DNA from: Campylobacter sp. RM16704
GTDB taxonomy: Bacteria > Campylobacterota > Campylobacteria > Campylobacterales > Campylobacteraceae
Direction of reading: 5' to 3'
Length of the DNA stretch: 64,000 nucleotides
Assembly: GCF_000816245.1 (NCBI RefSeq)
Contig: NZ_CP007769.1
Location: 652,464 to 716,463 of the forward strand
Shown here: one piece after another, positions 28,736 through 37,928 of the stretch
How positions within the stretch are numbered: position 1 is the first letter of the stretch
How the letters are laid out: each line of letters opens with the position of its first letter
Position numbers and translations under genes: made by a program
The notes under the pieces: model-generated
The model's database searches: none
What the model was told of the DNA's origin: nothing
The model's input: only the letters and a program-made list of their open reading frames with translations

Positions 28736-29154
28736 TCAAACAAACTAGGTTGTATAAACTTAGTTTTTTTCTTTTCTTTGCTTATTTTTTCATTGCCATA
28801 CTTAAATTCTTTACTTTTTTCATCATATTCAAATAAAACTAGATTTTTATCATCATTCATTTTTTCATTAAAAGAAACCCCACCTAAAAGAATTTGCATA
28901 TTATCAAACTGTTTTTCTGTTATGGTCAAAACTCTTATATTTCCATAAGGTGGTAAAATTTTTTCTATAGATTTTATCGTTGTTTTTGCCGAAGTTAATC
29001 CTTTGCAAATTTTTACATATACACTAAATTGCATCATAAAAAATCCAAGTTTTATTAATGAAGTTCTAAATTTACTCGCATTTTTTTGTTCCTTTTTGCT
29101 TTTAGTAGGAACATCAAACATCAATAAAACTCTCATAAATTTATCTTCTATCAT
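28729..29154 (-). CDS. cas2: CRISPR-associated endonuclease Cas2
   Basis: A 141-residue protein. MRVLLMFDVPT (from residue 7) is the Cas2 core strand with its metal aspartate, followed by FRTSLIKLGFFMMQFSVYVKI. It forms the spacer-integration complex with Cas1. Starts at 29154 or at the second Met (29136) are possible. It overlaps cas1 by 14 bases. Confidence 0.93.
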   Translation of the reverse strand: MIEDKFMRVLLMFDVPTKSKKEQKNASKFRTSLIKLGFFMMQFSVYVKICKGLTSAKTTIKSIEKILPPYGNIRVLTITEKQFDNMQILLGGVSFNEKMNDDKNLVLFEYDEKSKEFKYGNEKISKEKKKTKFIQPSLFEF

Positions 29155-30040
29155 AAAATACCATCATAAGTTCATCATTTTCTAATAAAGCATTTTTAAA
29201 ATTTTGCACATAAAAATTTATAGCTCTATTTAAAGGAAAAATTTTATTTGCAAGAATAACTTCTTCTTGCAAAATACCAATTAACTTTTGTTTTGTTTCT
29301 TTATCTAAAAATTCACTATCTTTTATATCTTTTAGTTTAAATACACTCAAATCAATTAATGGTCTAAAAACTTCTATCAAATCATCACAAAGATTAAAAT
29401 CATTGTAAATATTATCATGCTTTATTCCTTGCCATGGTAAAAGCCCACTTATACAAACAGCCCTAACTATAAGCGACCTTATAATAGCATAACCATAATT
29501 TAATCCTGAATTTATAAAACATATATCATTTCTTGCAAAATCTTTACCAAATAAAGTTTTAAAATATAAAGCAGCTGCAGTTGATTCTAAGTTTTTAGAG
29601 TCATTTAAATTTACATTTTTAGCCATATTTAAAAGTTCTTTAGCTTCTTTGGGATGATTTGTAATTTTTAAAACATAAGCTTGATTTAAAATTTTGTTTT
29701 TAATAATTTTTTGCCATAAAATTGCTTTTCTTTGCAAACTTACTTTAATTTGTCTTTTAGCCACTTTTGCACTTATAAAATGTCCTAAAAATGGAGAAAA
29801 AATTCCATTTATATTGTGATATTCATCACAAGTTAAAAGTATAATTTTATATTTAGCTAAAGCACTAAGTAAGCTAGAAGTAATACTTACTTGTAAAGAC
29901 TCTAATATAATAAAATTAATATCTTTTAGAAAAATTCTAACCTCTTTATCATCTTGTTTTATTACAAGATGATTTAATTCAAAGCTTAGTTTTGCTTGAT
30001 TTGCAATCAATACACTTTTAAAAGCTTCATCATAAGCCAT
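29141..30040 (-). CDS. cas1: CRISPR-associated integrase Cas1 (type II)
   Basis: A 299-residue protein. HLVIKQDDKEVRIFLKDINFIILES is the N-terminal beta-domain. FINSGLNYGYAIIRSLIVRAVCISGLLPWQG contains the conserved helical active site. IYNDFNLCDDLIEVFRPLID carries the C-terminal metal ligands. Integrates new spacers with Cas2. It overlaps cas9 by 11 bases. Confidence 0.96.
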   Translation of the reverse strand: MAYDEAFKSVLIANQAKLSFELNHLVIKQDDKEVRIFLKDINFIILESLQVSITSSLLSALAKYKIILLTCDEYHNINGIFSPFLGHFISAKVAKRQIKVSLQRKAILWQKIIKNKILNQAYVLKITNHPKEAKELLNMAKNVNLNDSKNLESTAAALYFKTLFGKDFARNDICFINSGLNYGYAIIRSLIVRAVCISGLLPWQGIKHDNIYNDFNLCDDLIEVFRPLIDLSVFKLKDIKDSEFLDKETKQKLIGILQEEVILANKIFPLNRAINFYVQNFKNALLENDELMMVFYDRR

Positions 30041-33017
30041 TTTTTTTACTTGATTTTAAAGAAATATTTTGTCTTGGTTGAAAATCTGCTTTTATTTTGT
30101 TTCCAAGTGGAGTTACAATATATTTTTCAAATATTTTTAAATTTTGAATTCCTGTTCTGTTTTTTTCTTTATTTGTAAATAATAATTTTTGATTAGATGT
30201 TAAATTTTCAAATTTATTATCGTGTTTTTTAATATTTATACGAGAACTATCTATATCAAAACCATTATAGTAAGCAAATTCAGCTTCTTGCATATCTTTT
30301 TTTTGCAACAAAATCAAATCATTTTTATATAATGAAAAACAAAATTCATAACTTTCATCTATTTCTTGCCATTGTTTTGGATTGTTATTTTTATCTTTGC
30401 CAATAACTACTATTTTATTTGGTAAAATTCCTAAAGCAAAATCCATAGTATAAATAGGTATGGCATAAAATTTGTTTTGCTTTTTAAAGATATCAACCCT
30501 TACCATAGTATCATTTTCAACATATTTTGTGCCTATTTTCCTTATTTTTCCACAATCTAATGCTATATTTAAACCTTCTTTAGAATTATATTTTTTAATC
30601 ATTTTTTTTTCAGAATAAAAAGTTTCTTTATGTAAAGCACCTCTTGCTCTTTTTCTAGGTGGTTTTGAAACAAATATTTCATCAATTTTATTTAAAATTT
30701 TTTCTCTAAATCCTTCAAAAGGTTCAAAAAATTTAGCTTGATGTATATAATTATCATTTGTAAGTTCTTTAGCATAAAGCTTTGCTTTTAAAAGTTCTTG
30801 ATTTTTTTTAAAATCCGAAAAAGCTTTTATAAGTGAATTTGTGCTATAAGCAACTATAATAGCATCAAGTGCATGGTGAAGATGATTATTTCTATCTTTT
30901 TTATCAAAACCCCAAGTGTGTCTTAAAACTGAAGTAAGCATACCATTGACAGTTTGAATGTGGATTTTACTTCCTTTTTCTCCACTTTTTAAATTTATAT
31001 TTTCATTTTCATTTAAAGGTAAAAAATTTAAATATTCTTTTGTGTATTTAGCTATTAAAGTTGCAATATATCTTGTATCATTTAAATTTCTACTAATAAA
31101 ATCTTGTTGTTGATTATCTTTAAAATTTTCATCTAAAATTTTATTCTTCTTTTTATAAGGAAGAATTTGTGCTAATGTTTGAATTTTATTCCATTTTTCA
31201 ATATTTTTTCCAAAAGCTTCAAAAGGTGTTTTATTGAGTTTTTCTTGATTTTCTTTAGTAAAAACTAAAACCTTATTCATATATGAATCATCAAAACTTC
31301 TTGAGTAAGGATATATATGATCAACTTCTAAAGCTTTTTCATCTTTTAAATGTTCTATGGATATTTTCTTGCCACTATAAATACAAATTTCTTTTTGTTC
31401 CTTCCATAGTTTTAATTTTAAAATATTTTTGGCATTTGCTTTAATCCCCATATTCTCACATTCGTTTAAAGCCCATGTATTGATTGCTTGATTTTCTTTT
31501 TGTTCTTTTTCTATTTTTTCTCTTGCTTTCTTACTAAGTCCTATATCTCTTGCTAATTCTAAATGAATTTTGTGTACTTTGCCATATTTTTTAAGCAAGG
31601 CATTTAAAACTTTTCTATACTCACTTATAGCTCTATTAACAATAGGATTGCTAAGCTCATGCACGAATATACTATTGCAAAAAGCTGGAAGGAAATCTTG
31701 CTTTTGATTAGTTGTTTTTGGTTTTAAATTTGCAATTTCACACGCTTCATCATATTTTTTTCCTTCTTTCATTAAAGGAAGTATCATGCTAAGTGCTTTA
31801 AAACTAAGATTAATATGATCGTTAAATTCAATTTCTAGTAAATTATTGATTTGTTCATTGCTTAAATTATATTTTTCTAAAGCAGTTTTTAGCTTGACAT
31901 TATCTTTTATTAAAGTAATATATGTAGATATTTGATCTAGTTCTTGCCTGTTAAAATAGTGTTCCCCTAAAGCTTTTTTAAATTCTACTAACTTTCTAAA
32001 GTCAATTAATTTTGCACTTTCTGCATTATCTTTATCATATTTAAGACTTTTAAATTTAATGCTTTCATATAGATTGATATAAGATCTAAATTTTTTATAA
32101 GTAATACTTCCTTTGTCTAAAATATAATTTAAAATTTCATTTATTGTTTGTGTTGATATAAGCTCTCCACTTATTTTTTCTAAGCTTTTTAATTCATTGA
32201 CAATCTTAGTTAAAGCTACAAATTCCCAAGCACTATATGAATTTTTACAAGCTCGCTTTTCTTCCTCAAAAAAAGTACAAGTTCCTACCAAGTGTGAAAA
32301 ATCTTTTAATGGTCTTTGAAAAAATGCAACTTGTATAACTTCTTCGATAAAGTCATTACTATAACTATAACCAAATTCTTTTTGTTTTTCTAAGATTAAC
32401 TTTAATTCTTTTTCCAAATCACTTGCTAAAACACAATTATTATAATTATCTTTGATATTACGAATTTTAATGAAATCTTTAGTATTTTCTTTATATTTTT
32501 GGAAAAATTCTTTATAAAAATATTCTCCAACGCTTTGATATTTTTCTAATTTTAAAGCATTATTTTTTAAAGCACTTAAAATTTTTCCTTTTTCGGCGTC
32601 GTTTGATTTTTTGTCGTTTTTGTTCATGTAACCACGATGTTTTGCTATATGCAAAATCACTCTTACTAAATCTTTAGCTTCTAATTTTTGATTTAAAGCT
32701 TTATATCTTAATTCATAAGGACTTATTAATTTTCCTTCATAAGCTTTAGGTAATTCTCCATCGTTTGCTATATAATCTTTATAATTTAAATTTAATTCTT
32801 TAGCAAGAATATGTTTCATAGCGATTAATCTTAATTTTCTTCTTTTAAGGCGTTTTCTAGAACTTCTTGCATTGCGTCTAGGCAAGGCTAAAGATTCCTT
32901 GTTTTTCGGATTTTCAGCTTTTGTAAATATCCTAACCCCACAATCTTTTAACTCATCGTTTTCTACAAAAGCCCAACCTATGGAATTAATTCCTATATCA
33001 AAGCCTATAACTTTCAT
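30030..33017 (-). CDS. cas9: CRISPR nuclease Cas9, type II-C
   Basis: A 995-residue RNA-guided DNA nuclease. RuvC-I is GFDIGINSIGWA with D7. The Arg-rich bridge helix (PRRNARSSRKRLKRRK) follows. RuvC-II is IHLELARD with E487. The HNH is EVDHIYPYSRSF with H567. RuvC-III is HHALDAIIVA with H714/H715 and D718. All catalytic residues are intact. The C-terminal PAM-interacting part ends in ISLKSSKKNGL. It closely resembles C. lari Cas9 as I recall it but differs at many positions, mostly in the C-terminal third. A likely -10 box is at 33048-33053 (minus strand). No csn2 or cas4 is present, as expected for II-C. Confidence 0.98.
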   Translation of the reverse strand: MKVIGFDIGINSIGWAFVENDELKDCGVRIFTKAENPKNKESLALPRRNARSSRKRLKRRKLRLIAMKHILAKELNLNYKDYIANDGELPKAYEGKLISPYELRYKALNQKLEAKDLVRVILHIAKHRGYMNKNDKKSNDAEKGKILSALKNNALKLEKYQSVGEYFYKEFFQKYKENTKDFIKIRNIKDNYNNCVLASDLEKELKLILEKQKEFGYSYSNDFIEEVIQVAFFQRPLKDFSHLVGTCTFFEEEKRACKNSYSAWEFVALTKIVNELKSLEKISGELISTQTINEILNYILDKGSITYKKFRSYINLYESIKFKSLKYDKDNAESAKLIDFRKLVEFKKALGEHYFNRQELDQISTYITLIKDNVKLKTALEKYNLSNEQINNLLEIEFNDHINLSFKALSMILPLMKEGKKYDEACEIANLKPKTTNQKQDFLPAFCNSIFVHELSNPIVNRAISEYRKVLNALLKKYGKVHKIHLELARDIGLSKKAREKIEKEQKENQAINTWALNECENMGIKANAKNILKLKLWKEQKEICIYSGKKISIEHLKDEKALEVDHIYPYSRSFDDSYMNKVLVFTKENQEKLNKTPFEAFGKNIEKWNKIQTLAQILPYKKKNKILDENFKDNQQQDFISRNLNDTRYIATLIAKYTKEYLNFLPLNENENINLKSGEKGSKIHIQTVNGMLTSVLRHTWGFDKKDRNNHLHHALDAIIVAYSTNSLIKAFSDFKKNQELLKAKLYAKELTNDNYIHQAKFFEPFEGFREKILNKIDEIFVSKPPRKRARGALHKETFYSEKKMIKKYNSKEGLNIALDCGKIRKIGTKYVENDTMVRVDIFKKQNKFYAIPIYTMDFALGILPNKIVVIGKDKNNNPKQWQEIDESYEFCFSLYKNDLILLQKKDMQEAEFAYYNGFDIDSSRINIKKHDNKFENLTSNQKLLFTNKEKNRTGIQNLKIFEKYIVTPLGNKIKADFQPRQNISLKSSKKNGL

Positions 33018-33225
33018 CTTTTGATCCTAAATAAGCATTTATGTTTTATTATAAATTTACAAAAATTAATGTAAAAAAATACTAAAAACAAAATGAAATC
33101 ATTCTTATTTTTGTGAGAAGACATTTCAATAAAAGATAAACAATAAATTTGCAATGAAGTAAATTTGAAAGAAAATAGAAGTTTAAAAGAAAGATTTCTA
33201 ATTATTATAAAGATTTATTTTTTTA

Positions 33226-33390
33226 CAGATCTTAAAGAATTTAATGCAAGAAATGGCTAAGTGGTTAGTAGCTTATAATACTATCTTACTACATTTAGCT
33301 TTAAATTATAAAACTCTATTACAATATGCTTTAAAAAAGATAGTAAAAAGTACTAAATGCTATGGATGGATATGCTATGTAGATTTTTAA
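33226..33390 (+). pseudogene. Remnant of an integrase-core (IS481-like) transposase
   Basis: Only the C-terminal end remains. The frames give DLKEFNAR and then, after a one-base shift, MAKWLVAYNTILLHLALNYK, then TLLQYALKK. This follows the pattern WLxxYNTxRPHxxLxYKTPLQYAL of DDE integrases, with the conserved RPH changed to LLH. It lies just upstream of cas9. The family assignment is tentative. Confidence 0.65.
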
Positions 33391-33568
33391 AATAAATTCG
33401 CTATAATGTACTATCATCACGGCAAGTAAGATCCGTTTGATCTTGCCAAAATTACACAAATAATAACTAAAACACCACTTCCTTAACATAATCTAACAAA
33501 ACAAGCTCATAAATAGATTTTAATTATTTAATGCTATATTGATATTACTTTATAGTAGATTTTTGATT

Positions 33569-34110
33569 TTAGGCTTGTTTTTGTTTATATTTGGCGGTAT
33601 TTAATTGTAATAAAATCTTTATAATATTTTCAAAATCTTCAATATCTTCATTTAATAAAGCACATTTATTGCTTAATATGGCGTATTTGTAAGCATTGAT
33701 AATATCTAAATCAGGATATTTTTCTTGTAAGCTTTTTATTTTGCTTGAGTGTTTTACTCTAGCAAGTTTTGATTTATAGATATTTTTATATTTATCGTAA
33801 AGTGAAGAGCTAATGCCAATTAAAGCATTTTTGTTTTTAGTTTTCTCAAAGACACTTAAGACAAATTTGATACAGCCATTTTTTCTGTTAATGCGTCTTG
33901 TATCATAAGGATTTTTTAAAGAATATTTAGTGCAATTTACTACCCAAGTGTGAATTATTTTTTCTAATCTATCACTTTTGTTTTGCGTAGGAGTTTCATC
34001 TAGTTTTATCTCATTTTTAGGATTATCAGCAGATATAGTTTTTTAGAAAAAATGTTTTTTATCATGGGTGTTTTTACCTTTTTTAACAACAATTTTCGAT
34101 ATTTTATCAT
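33569..34110 (-). pseudogene. Hypothetical gene broken by an A-tract frameshift
   Basis: From ATG 34110 the frame reads MIKYRKLLLKKVKTPMIKN and IFSKK, then shifts at the six-base run 34039-34044. With one more base it would continue as TISADNPKNEIKLDETPTQN and run about 150 residues to the TAA at 33569. The product is basic and helical, with LARVKHSSKIKSLQEKY. I do not recognise it. The gap 33054-33568 otherwise holds the transposase remnant and an imperfect GGCAAG/CTTGCC dyad at 33421-33447. Confidence 0.55.
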
Positions 34111-35064
34111 ACAAAAATCACAAAAAATTTACCAAAATATACGAAATATATACTTTTTTGCATTAAAGGTAACGAAAATGGCATATCTACTTAGCATGGA
34201 GTAATGATTATTTTAAAAAATGGGCTATTTTTGATGAATTTTAACCTCTAAAACCCAAAAAACAAAGCTTTAAAATACGGCTTAAAATTTCCATTTTTTA
34301 CTAGATTTTTTATCAAAATAAAGGGTGTGATTTTTATTTTTTTAAGAAAAAAATTAACTTTGATTTTTTGGATATTTTTTCATAACTTTAAAAAAATGAA
34401 GATATATTTTAAGAAAAAATGAGAGTATTTTTAAGCTAGTGATCCAACTAAAATAAATTTTTAGTTTTTTTATAAAATAAGAATAATAGTGTTAAATTAA
34501 TTTTAATTATAACATCAAGATTAATCATAATTATTTCTTTGAAATTTAACAATAAAAAAGATCATAGCTTTGGCTAATCACTAGTTAAAAATACTAAGTA
34601 AAATAATTTTATAATAATTTTAAATTAAAATAATTTTTTTTATATTTTCGATAAAAAGATTAAGATATATGTAAAATAATATTTTCTTAACCCTAAAAGC
34701 AAAAAACCGAAAAAGTTTAGAAACCATTATTTTACCAATACTAATAATTATAAAATTTCATATGTTTTAATGGTTTAACTATTTTTAAAGCCTTATGAAT
34801 AAAATAAAAAATTTAATGTATTTAGTTTTATACTGTTTTCTTTTAATAAAAAAAGAAATAGAGAATGAATTAGCAATTGAATGTAAAAAAGTAGAATGTA
34901 TTTTCTATTTTATTCTTTTTTAAATATTTTTATAAAAGTCAATTTCTTTTTTGGATTATAATGATAAATTGTATTATTTTAGAATATAGAGTGTTAAAAT
35001 TAATTTTTAAGAAAAAAACTGCTCCCTGAGTTTTTTAAAAATTTTAGAAAACACTTTGAAATAT
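34111..35064. other. Gene-free AT-rich stretch
   Basis: I see no supported gene, RNA gene or strong repeat. The sequence is very AT-rich, with many stops in all frames and short poly-A/T runs. It looks like decayed accessory DNA between the cas locus and the tRNA-linked island. Confidence 0.6.
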
Positions 35065-35081
35065 AATGGTGCCCGAGGTCG
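35065..35081. repeat. att-like copy of the tRNA-Leu 3' end
   Basis: AATGGTGCCCGAGGTCG matches 37711-37727 at the 3' end of tRNA-Leu(CAA), with one C/T difference. Orientation and spacing fit the far attachment site of an island that integrated at the tRNA 3' end. A short chance match or another tRNA remnant is the alternative. Confidence 0.65.
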
Positions 35082-35200
35082 CCATATGATTTATTAATCA
35101 AACCCCTAAGTATCCATACTTTAAAAATTAAATATCTCAATAACATATACTTTTTAAAATTCAATAATTTGTATGGTTAAATTTCATTTTAAAGATTTAA

Positions 35201-35209
35201 CCCCCCCCC
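35201..35209 (+). repeat. Poly-C tract of nine just upstream of a -10 box
   Basis: Nine C's are followed after six bases by TATAAT (35216-35221). The tract would lie in the -35/-10 spacer of a promoter aimed at the TraN-like gene 160 bases downstream. G/C tracts of this length vary in Campylobacter. Promoter use is inference. Confidence 0.5.
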
Positions 35210-35381
35210 ACTTGATATAATTTTAGCTATTTTTTTCAATGCTATAAACATTTTTTAAAACCATTACTATTTAAATTTTTTTCTAATATTTATAAATTCT
35301 ACATTATACTATGTTTATACTGGTAAAATAAAATATGAATACTATGCTTTAGACAGTTTTAGAAGCTAGTAGAAATATTGT

Positions 35382-36023
35382 ATGCTTAAAATAATAACTA
35401 TTTTGATTTTGGGATTGTATTTTATAGAAGGTGCTAGCGATATTGAAGATGAGGATACTCAAGTTGGTATTAATGACGCAAACAACAATGGCTGGGAAGA
35501 TGATGGTTCTTGTGGAGGACAAATTTTTATCTTTAATGGAAAAGATAATAGATGTCGCTCTAAAGACAAATTTTTTGGCTTAACTGGTGGTGGTTGCTGT
35601 GATAAAGATAAAGTATTTATAGGGCTTGTACCTTGTAAAGAAGATGAAAAAAAGTTAGCAAAACTCAATAAGCAAAATAGATGTGTTGAAATAGGTGAAT
35701 ATTGCTCTAAAAAAATTAAATTTATAGGTTGTATTCAGCATAAAAAAACACATTGTTGTTTTAATTCAAAATTAGCAAGAATATTTAATGAGCAAGGACG
35801 CCCACAAATTAAAAGAGGGTGGGGTTCTCCAAAGAGTCCTGATTGTAGAGGATTTACTCCAGAAGAATTTCAAAAGTTAGACTTTAGCGAAATAGATTTA
35901 AGTGAATTTATTGCTGATATTGTTGGAAGTATTGATGTAGATAAGATACAAGCTGATTCTATAAAAATACAAGAAAAGATTGAAAGCAATCTTGAGAATT
36001 TAACAAGAAAACCTGCTAATTAA
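35382..36023 (+). CDS. Cys-rich TraN-like conjugation protein, short form
   Basis: A 213-residue secreted protein with signal peptide LKIITILILGLYFIEG and 11 cysteines. The stretch GLVPCKEDEKKLA, then CVEIGEYCSKKI, HCCFNSKLARIFNEQGR and CRGFTPEEFQKLDFSEIDLSE, is the C-terminal signature of F-type TraN mating-pair stabilisation proteins. Those are 600 residues or more, so only the C-terminal third is present, perhaps joined to a retained signal peptide by deletion. TraN binds recipient outer-membrane receptors. Confidence 0.75.
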   Translation: MLKIITILILGLYFIEGASDIEDEDTQVGINDANNNGWEDDGSCGGQIFIFNGKDNRCRSKDKFFGLTGGGCCDKDKVFIGLVPCKEDEKKLAKLNKQNRCVEIGEYCSKKIKFIGCIQHKKTHCCFNSKLARIFNEQGRPQIKRGWGSPKSPDCRGFTPEEFQKLDFSEIDLSEFIADIVGSIDVDKIQADSIKIQEKIESNLENLTRKPAN

Positions 36024-36059
36024 AAAGAAAATAAAACTAAAAGAAAGGAGATAAAGTTT

Positions 36060-36282
36060 AGTTAAAAGTTTGTTTGGTAAGCCAAAGGGATTATCCTAAA
36101 CCCTGCAAAAGCAGGGGATACTCAATAAGCCTTGACATAGCAAAGCGTTAAGAGTATAATTATAAGGATAATTTTTATTAGCATTAAGCTCACCTCCCTT
36201 CTGGGCGGTAAATTAACGCTAAAGGGTTGCGCCCCTTTGGCGTTGCACCCTTAATACAATTATACCAAACAAACTTTTAACT
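36060..36282. repeat. 223-bp element bounded by a perfect 20-bp inverted repeat
   Basis: Arms AGTTAAAAGTTTGTTTGGTA (36060-36079) and its exact complement (36263-36282) enclose 183 bases. The inside is GC-richer than its surroundings and holds stem candidates: CCCTGC/GCAGGG (36101-36116) and ACGC..AAAGGG/CCCTTT..GCGT (about 36213-36244). It lies between the TraN-like and TraG-like remnants. It could be a MITE, a structured RNA or a large terminator. Confidence 0.75.
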
Positions 36283-36297
36283 TCTTTAATACAACTG

Positions 36298-36486
36298 ATG
36301 AAAAGATTTTATATTTTATTCTTTAGTGTTTTATTTTTTGCACCTTCTTTATTATTTGGTGCTACAAATATAGATGATGATCATATCATCTTTACTTGGG
36401 GTTATGGTGAAGTAGTAAATGAATTTTATAAGTCACAAAAGATGTTTTATCTTTTCTACGCTTTTATCTTTGCTTCGATTAACTAA
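36298..36486 (+). pseudogene. TraG-like N-terminal fragment
   Basis: A 62-residue frame begins MKRFYILFFSVLFFAPSLLF, a signal sequence, then HIIFTWGYGEVVNEFY. The FTWGYGE..N pattern resembles the N-terminus of F-type TraG proteins (Y(T)xGNGE). Full TraG has around 900 residues, so this is a stump. The call is tentative. Confidence 0.5.
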
Positions 36487-37067
36487 GAAAAGTAAAGAAA
36501 TCTTTTTATATTAATATCTTAATCAATAGTGATACACTTTATAAAAACACTTTATTACAATATAATATTAATAGAAAAATTTCTAAAGATGAAAATATCA
36601 TTTATGCTTTAAAAAATACTTCTAGTATCAATCAATCTTTTAAAAACTTAAAAGAATTACAAGAAGTATTATCAAAAGAAAATATATTTTTAAATTTTAT
36701 AGACTTAAACAATAAAGAAAATCTTTCAGGTTTTTATAATCAAATATTAAGTAATAATCATCTTAAAGATTATTTTTATATAAAAAATAATCAATTTTTT
36801 ATTAAAGAAGATATAAAAAATAAAATTGTATTTCATAATATCAATTCTTCTTCTATTATAAGTAATTATCTTAGCTTGTTAAATGATTTTAATACTTTAA
36901 GCAAAATAGAGCTTATAAATATATTAGAAAGTTTAAGTTTATACAATCTTTCAACTTTAATACAAGATATACAAAAAAGATACTTAAAACTAGAATATAA
37001 CTTAAAAGGCTTTGATAAAGATAATATCTTTTTATCTAATATGATTATGAATGCGAGATTGAAGTAG
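36483..37067 (+). pseudogene. Open frame of 194 codons without a start, unidentified
   Basis: It opens after a TAA at 36480-36482 and runs to the TAG at 37065-37067. There is no ATG until far inside. Sequence such as NTSSINQSFKNLKELQEVLS and IELINILESLSLYNLSTLIQ is Asn/Leu/Ile-rich and helical. I do not recognise it. It overlaps the end of the TraG-like fragment by four bases, and a deletion may have fused two genes here. Confidence 0.4.
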
Positions 37068-37712
37068 GGGAAAGTAGAAAGTAGTAAGTGTGTGATTTGT
37101 TAATCAAAATAAAAACTTTGCAATTGCTTTAGAAAATATCGTGTTTTTATAAAGGCTATTTTTAAAGAATTTGGGTAATGCAATTGAATGCAACTGGGTT
37201 TTAGTAGATATATGCTTTTAAAACAAGGTTTTGTAAACCCAAATTCACAAGATGAAGTTTTTTATGATGATATTAAATCAATAACCTTGAGTGATATAAA
37301 GGTTTATATTAATCTAGATATAAATTTAAATAAAATTTATCAAGAAGCTTTTTCTATAAAGACTATGCATTTTTAAAAAAATATTTTTAAACCAAAGTTT
37401 TTACTATGACAATAAAACCTATCATTTAAGAAATTAAAACTTAAAAATGAAAATTTGATTATCAAAGTTCCTAGTGATTTTCAAAGCTTTAGAAAATATT
37501 ATAAAGTATGATAATAACTCACATAGTATAATCAGTTTTATCTATGAAAAAGATTTATACCTAATATATAATTTAGATGTAAAATAAATTGTTATTATGG
37601 TTATTTATATTTATATAATATACAAAAAGCTATTTTTGAAAATATAAAAACTCTATTTTTGAGATTTTAAATATAATTTGTTAAAAAATAACACTTGAGA
37701 GTAAAAAACAAA
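37068..37712. other. Decayed coding DNA before tRNA-Leu
   Basis: Contains a 62-codon open stretch (37188-37376, GFVNPNSQDEVFYDDIKSI) and, in shifted frames, KLKNENLIIKVPSDFQSFRKYY and IISFIYEKDLYLIYNLD. They may be pieces of one lost gene. No intact gene is supported. It forms the part of the island next to the tRNA 3' end. Confidence 0.5.
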
Positions 37713-37799
37713 TGGTGCCTGAGGTCGGACTCGAACCGACACAAGGTTGCCCTTACCAGATTTTGAGTCTGGCGCGTCTACCAGTTTCACCACTCAGGC
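37713..37799 (-). tRNA. tRNA-Leu (anticodon CAA)
   Basis: The minus strand reads GCCTGAGTGGTGAAACTGG through to CTCAGGCACCA. The acceptor stem GCCTGAG/CTCAGGC is perfect. The anticodon loop CTCAAAA sits between CCAGA and TCTGG, giving CAA. A long variable arm and the T-arm GGTTCGAGTCC are present, and CCA is encoded. It decodes UUG leucine. Its 3' end borders the decayed island. Confidence 0.97.
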
Positions 37800-37873
37800 T
37801 TTATAAATTTTGAATTATAATATATATTTTTTTAAAATAATATAAATATGAATGCATTAAGAATAGTTTTATA

Positions 37874-37891
37874 TTGGAACTTTTTTTGCTT
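37874..37891 (+). promoter_or_regulatory. Sigma-54 (RpoN) promoter of flgL
   Basis: TTGGAAC followed by T's and TTGCTT places GG (37876-37877) and GC (37888-37889) exactly ten bases apart, the -24/-12 spacing. It lies about 40 bases upstream of flgL, a class of flagellar gene that is RpoN/FlgR-controlled in Campylobacter. Confidence 0.85.
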
Positions 37892-37928
37892 ATAAAATCT
37901 AAAAATAAATAACTTGTGGAGCAAAAAA

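Noticed and set aside
33421-33447. GGCAAG/CTTGCC dyad as a terminator
   Set aside because: The stem has a three-base bulge, no T run follows, and no intact gene ends there.
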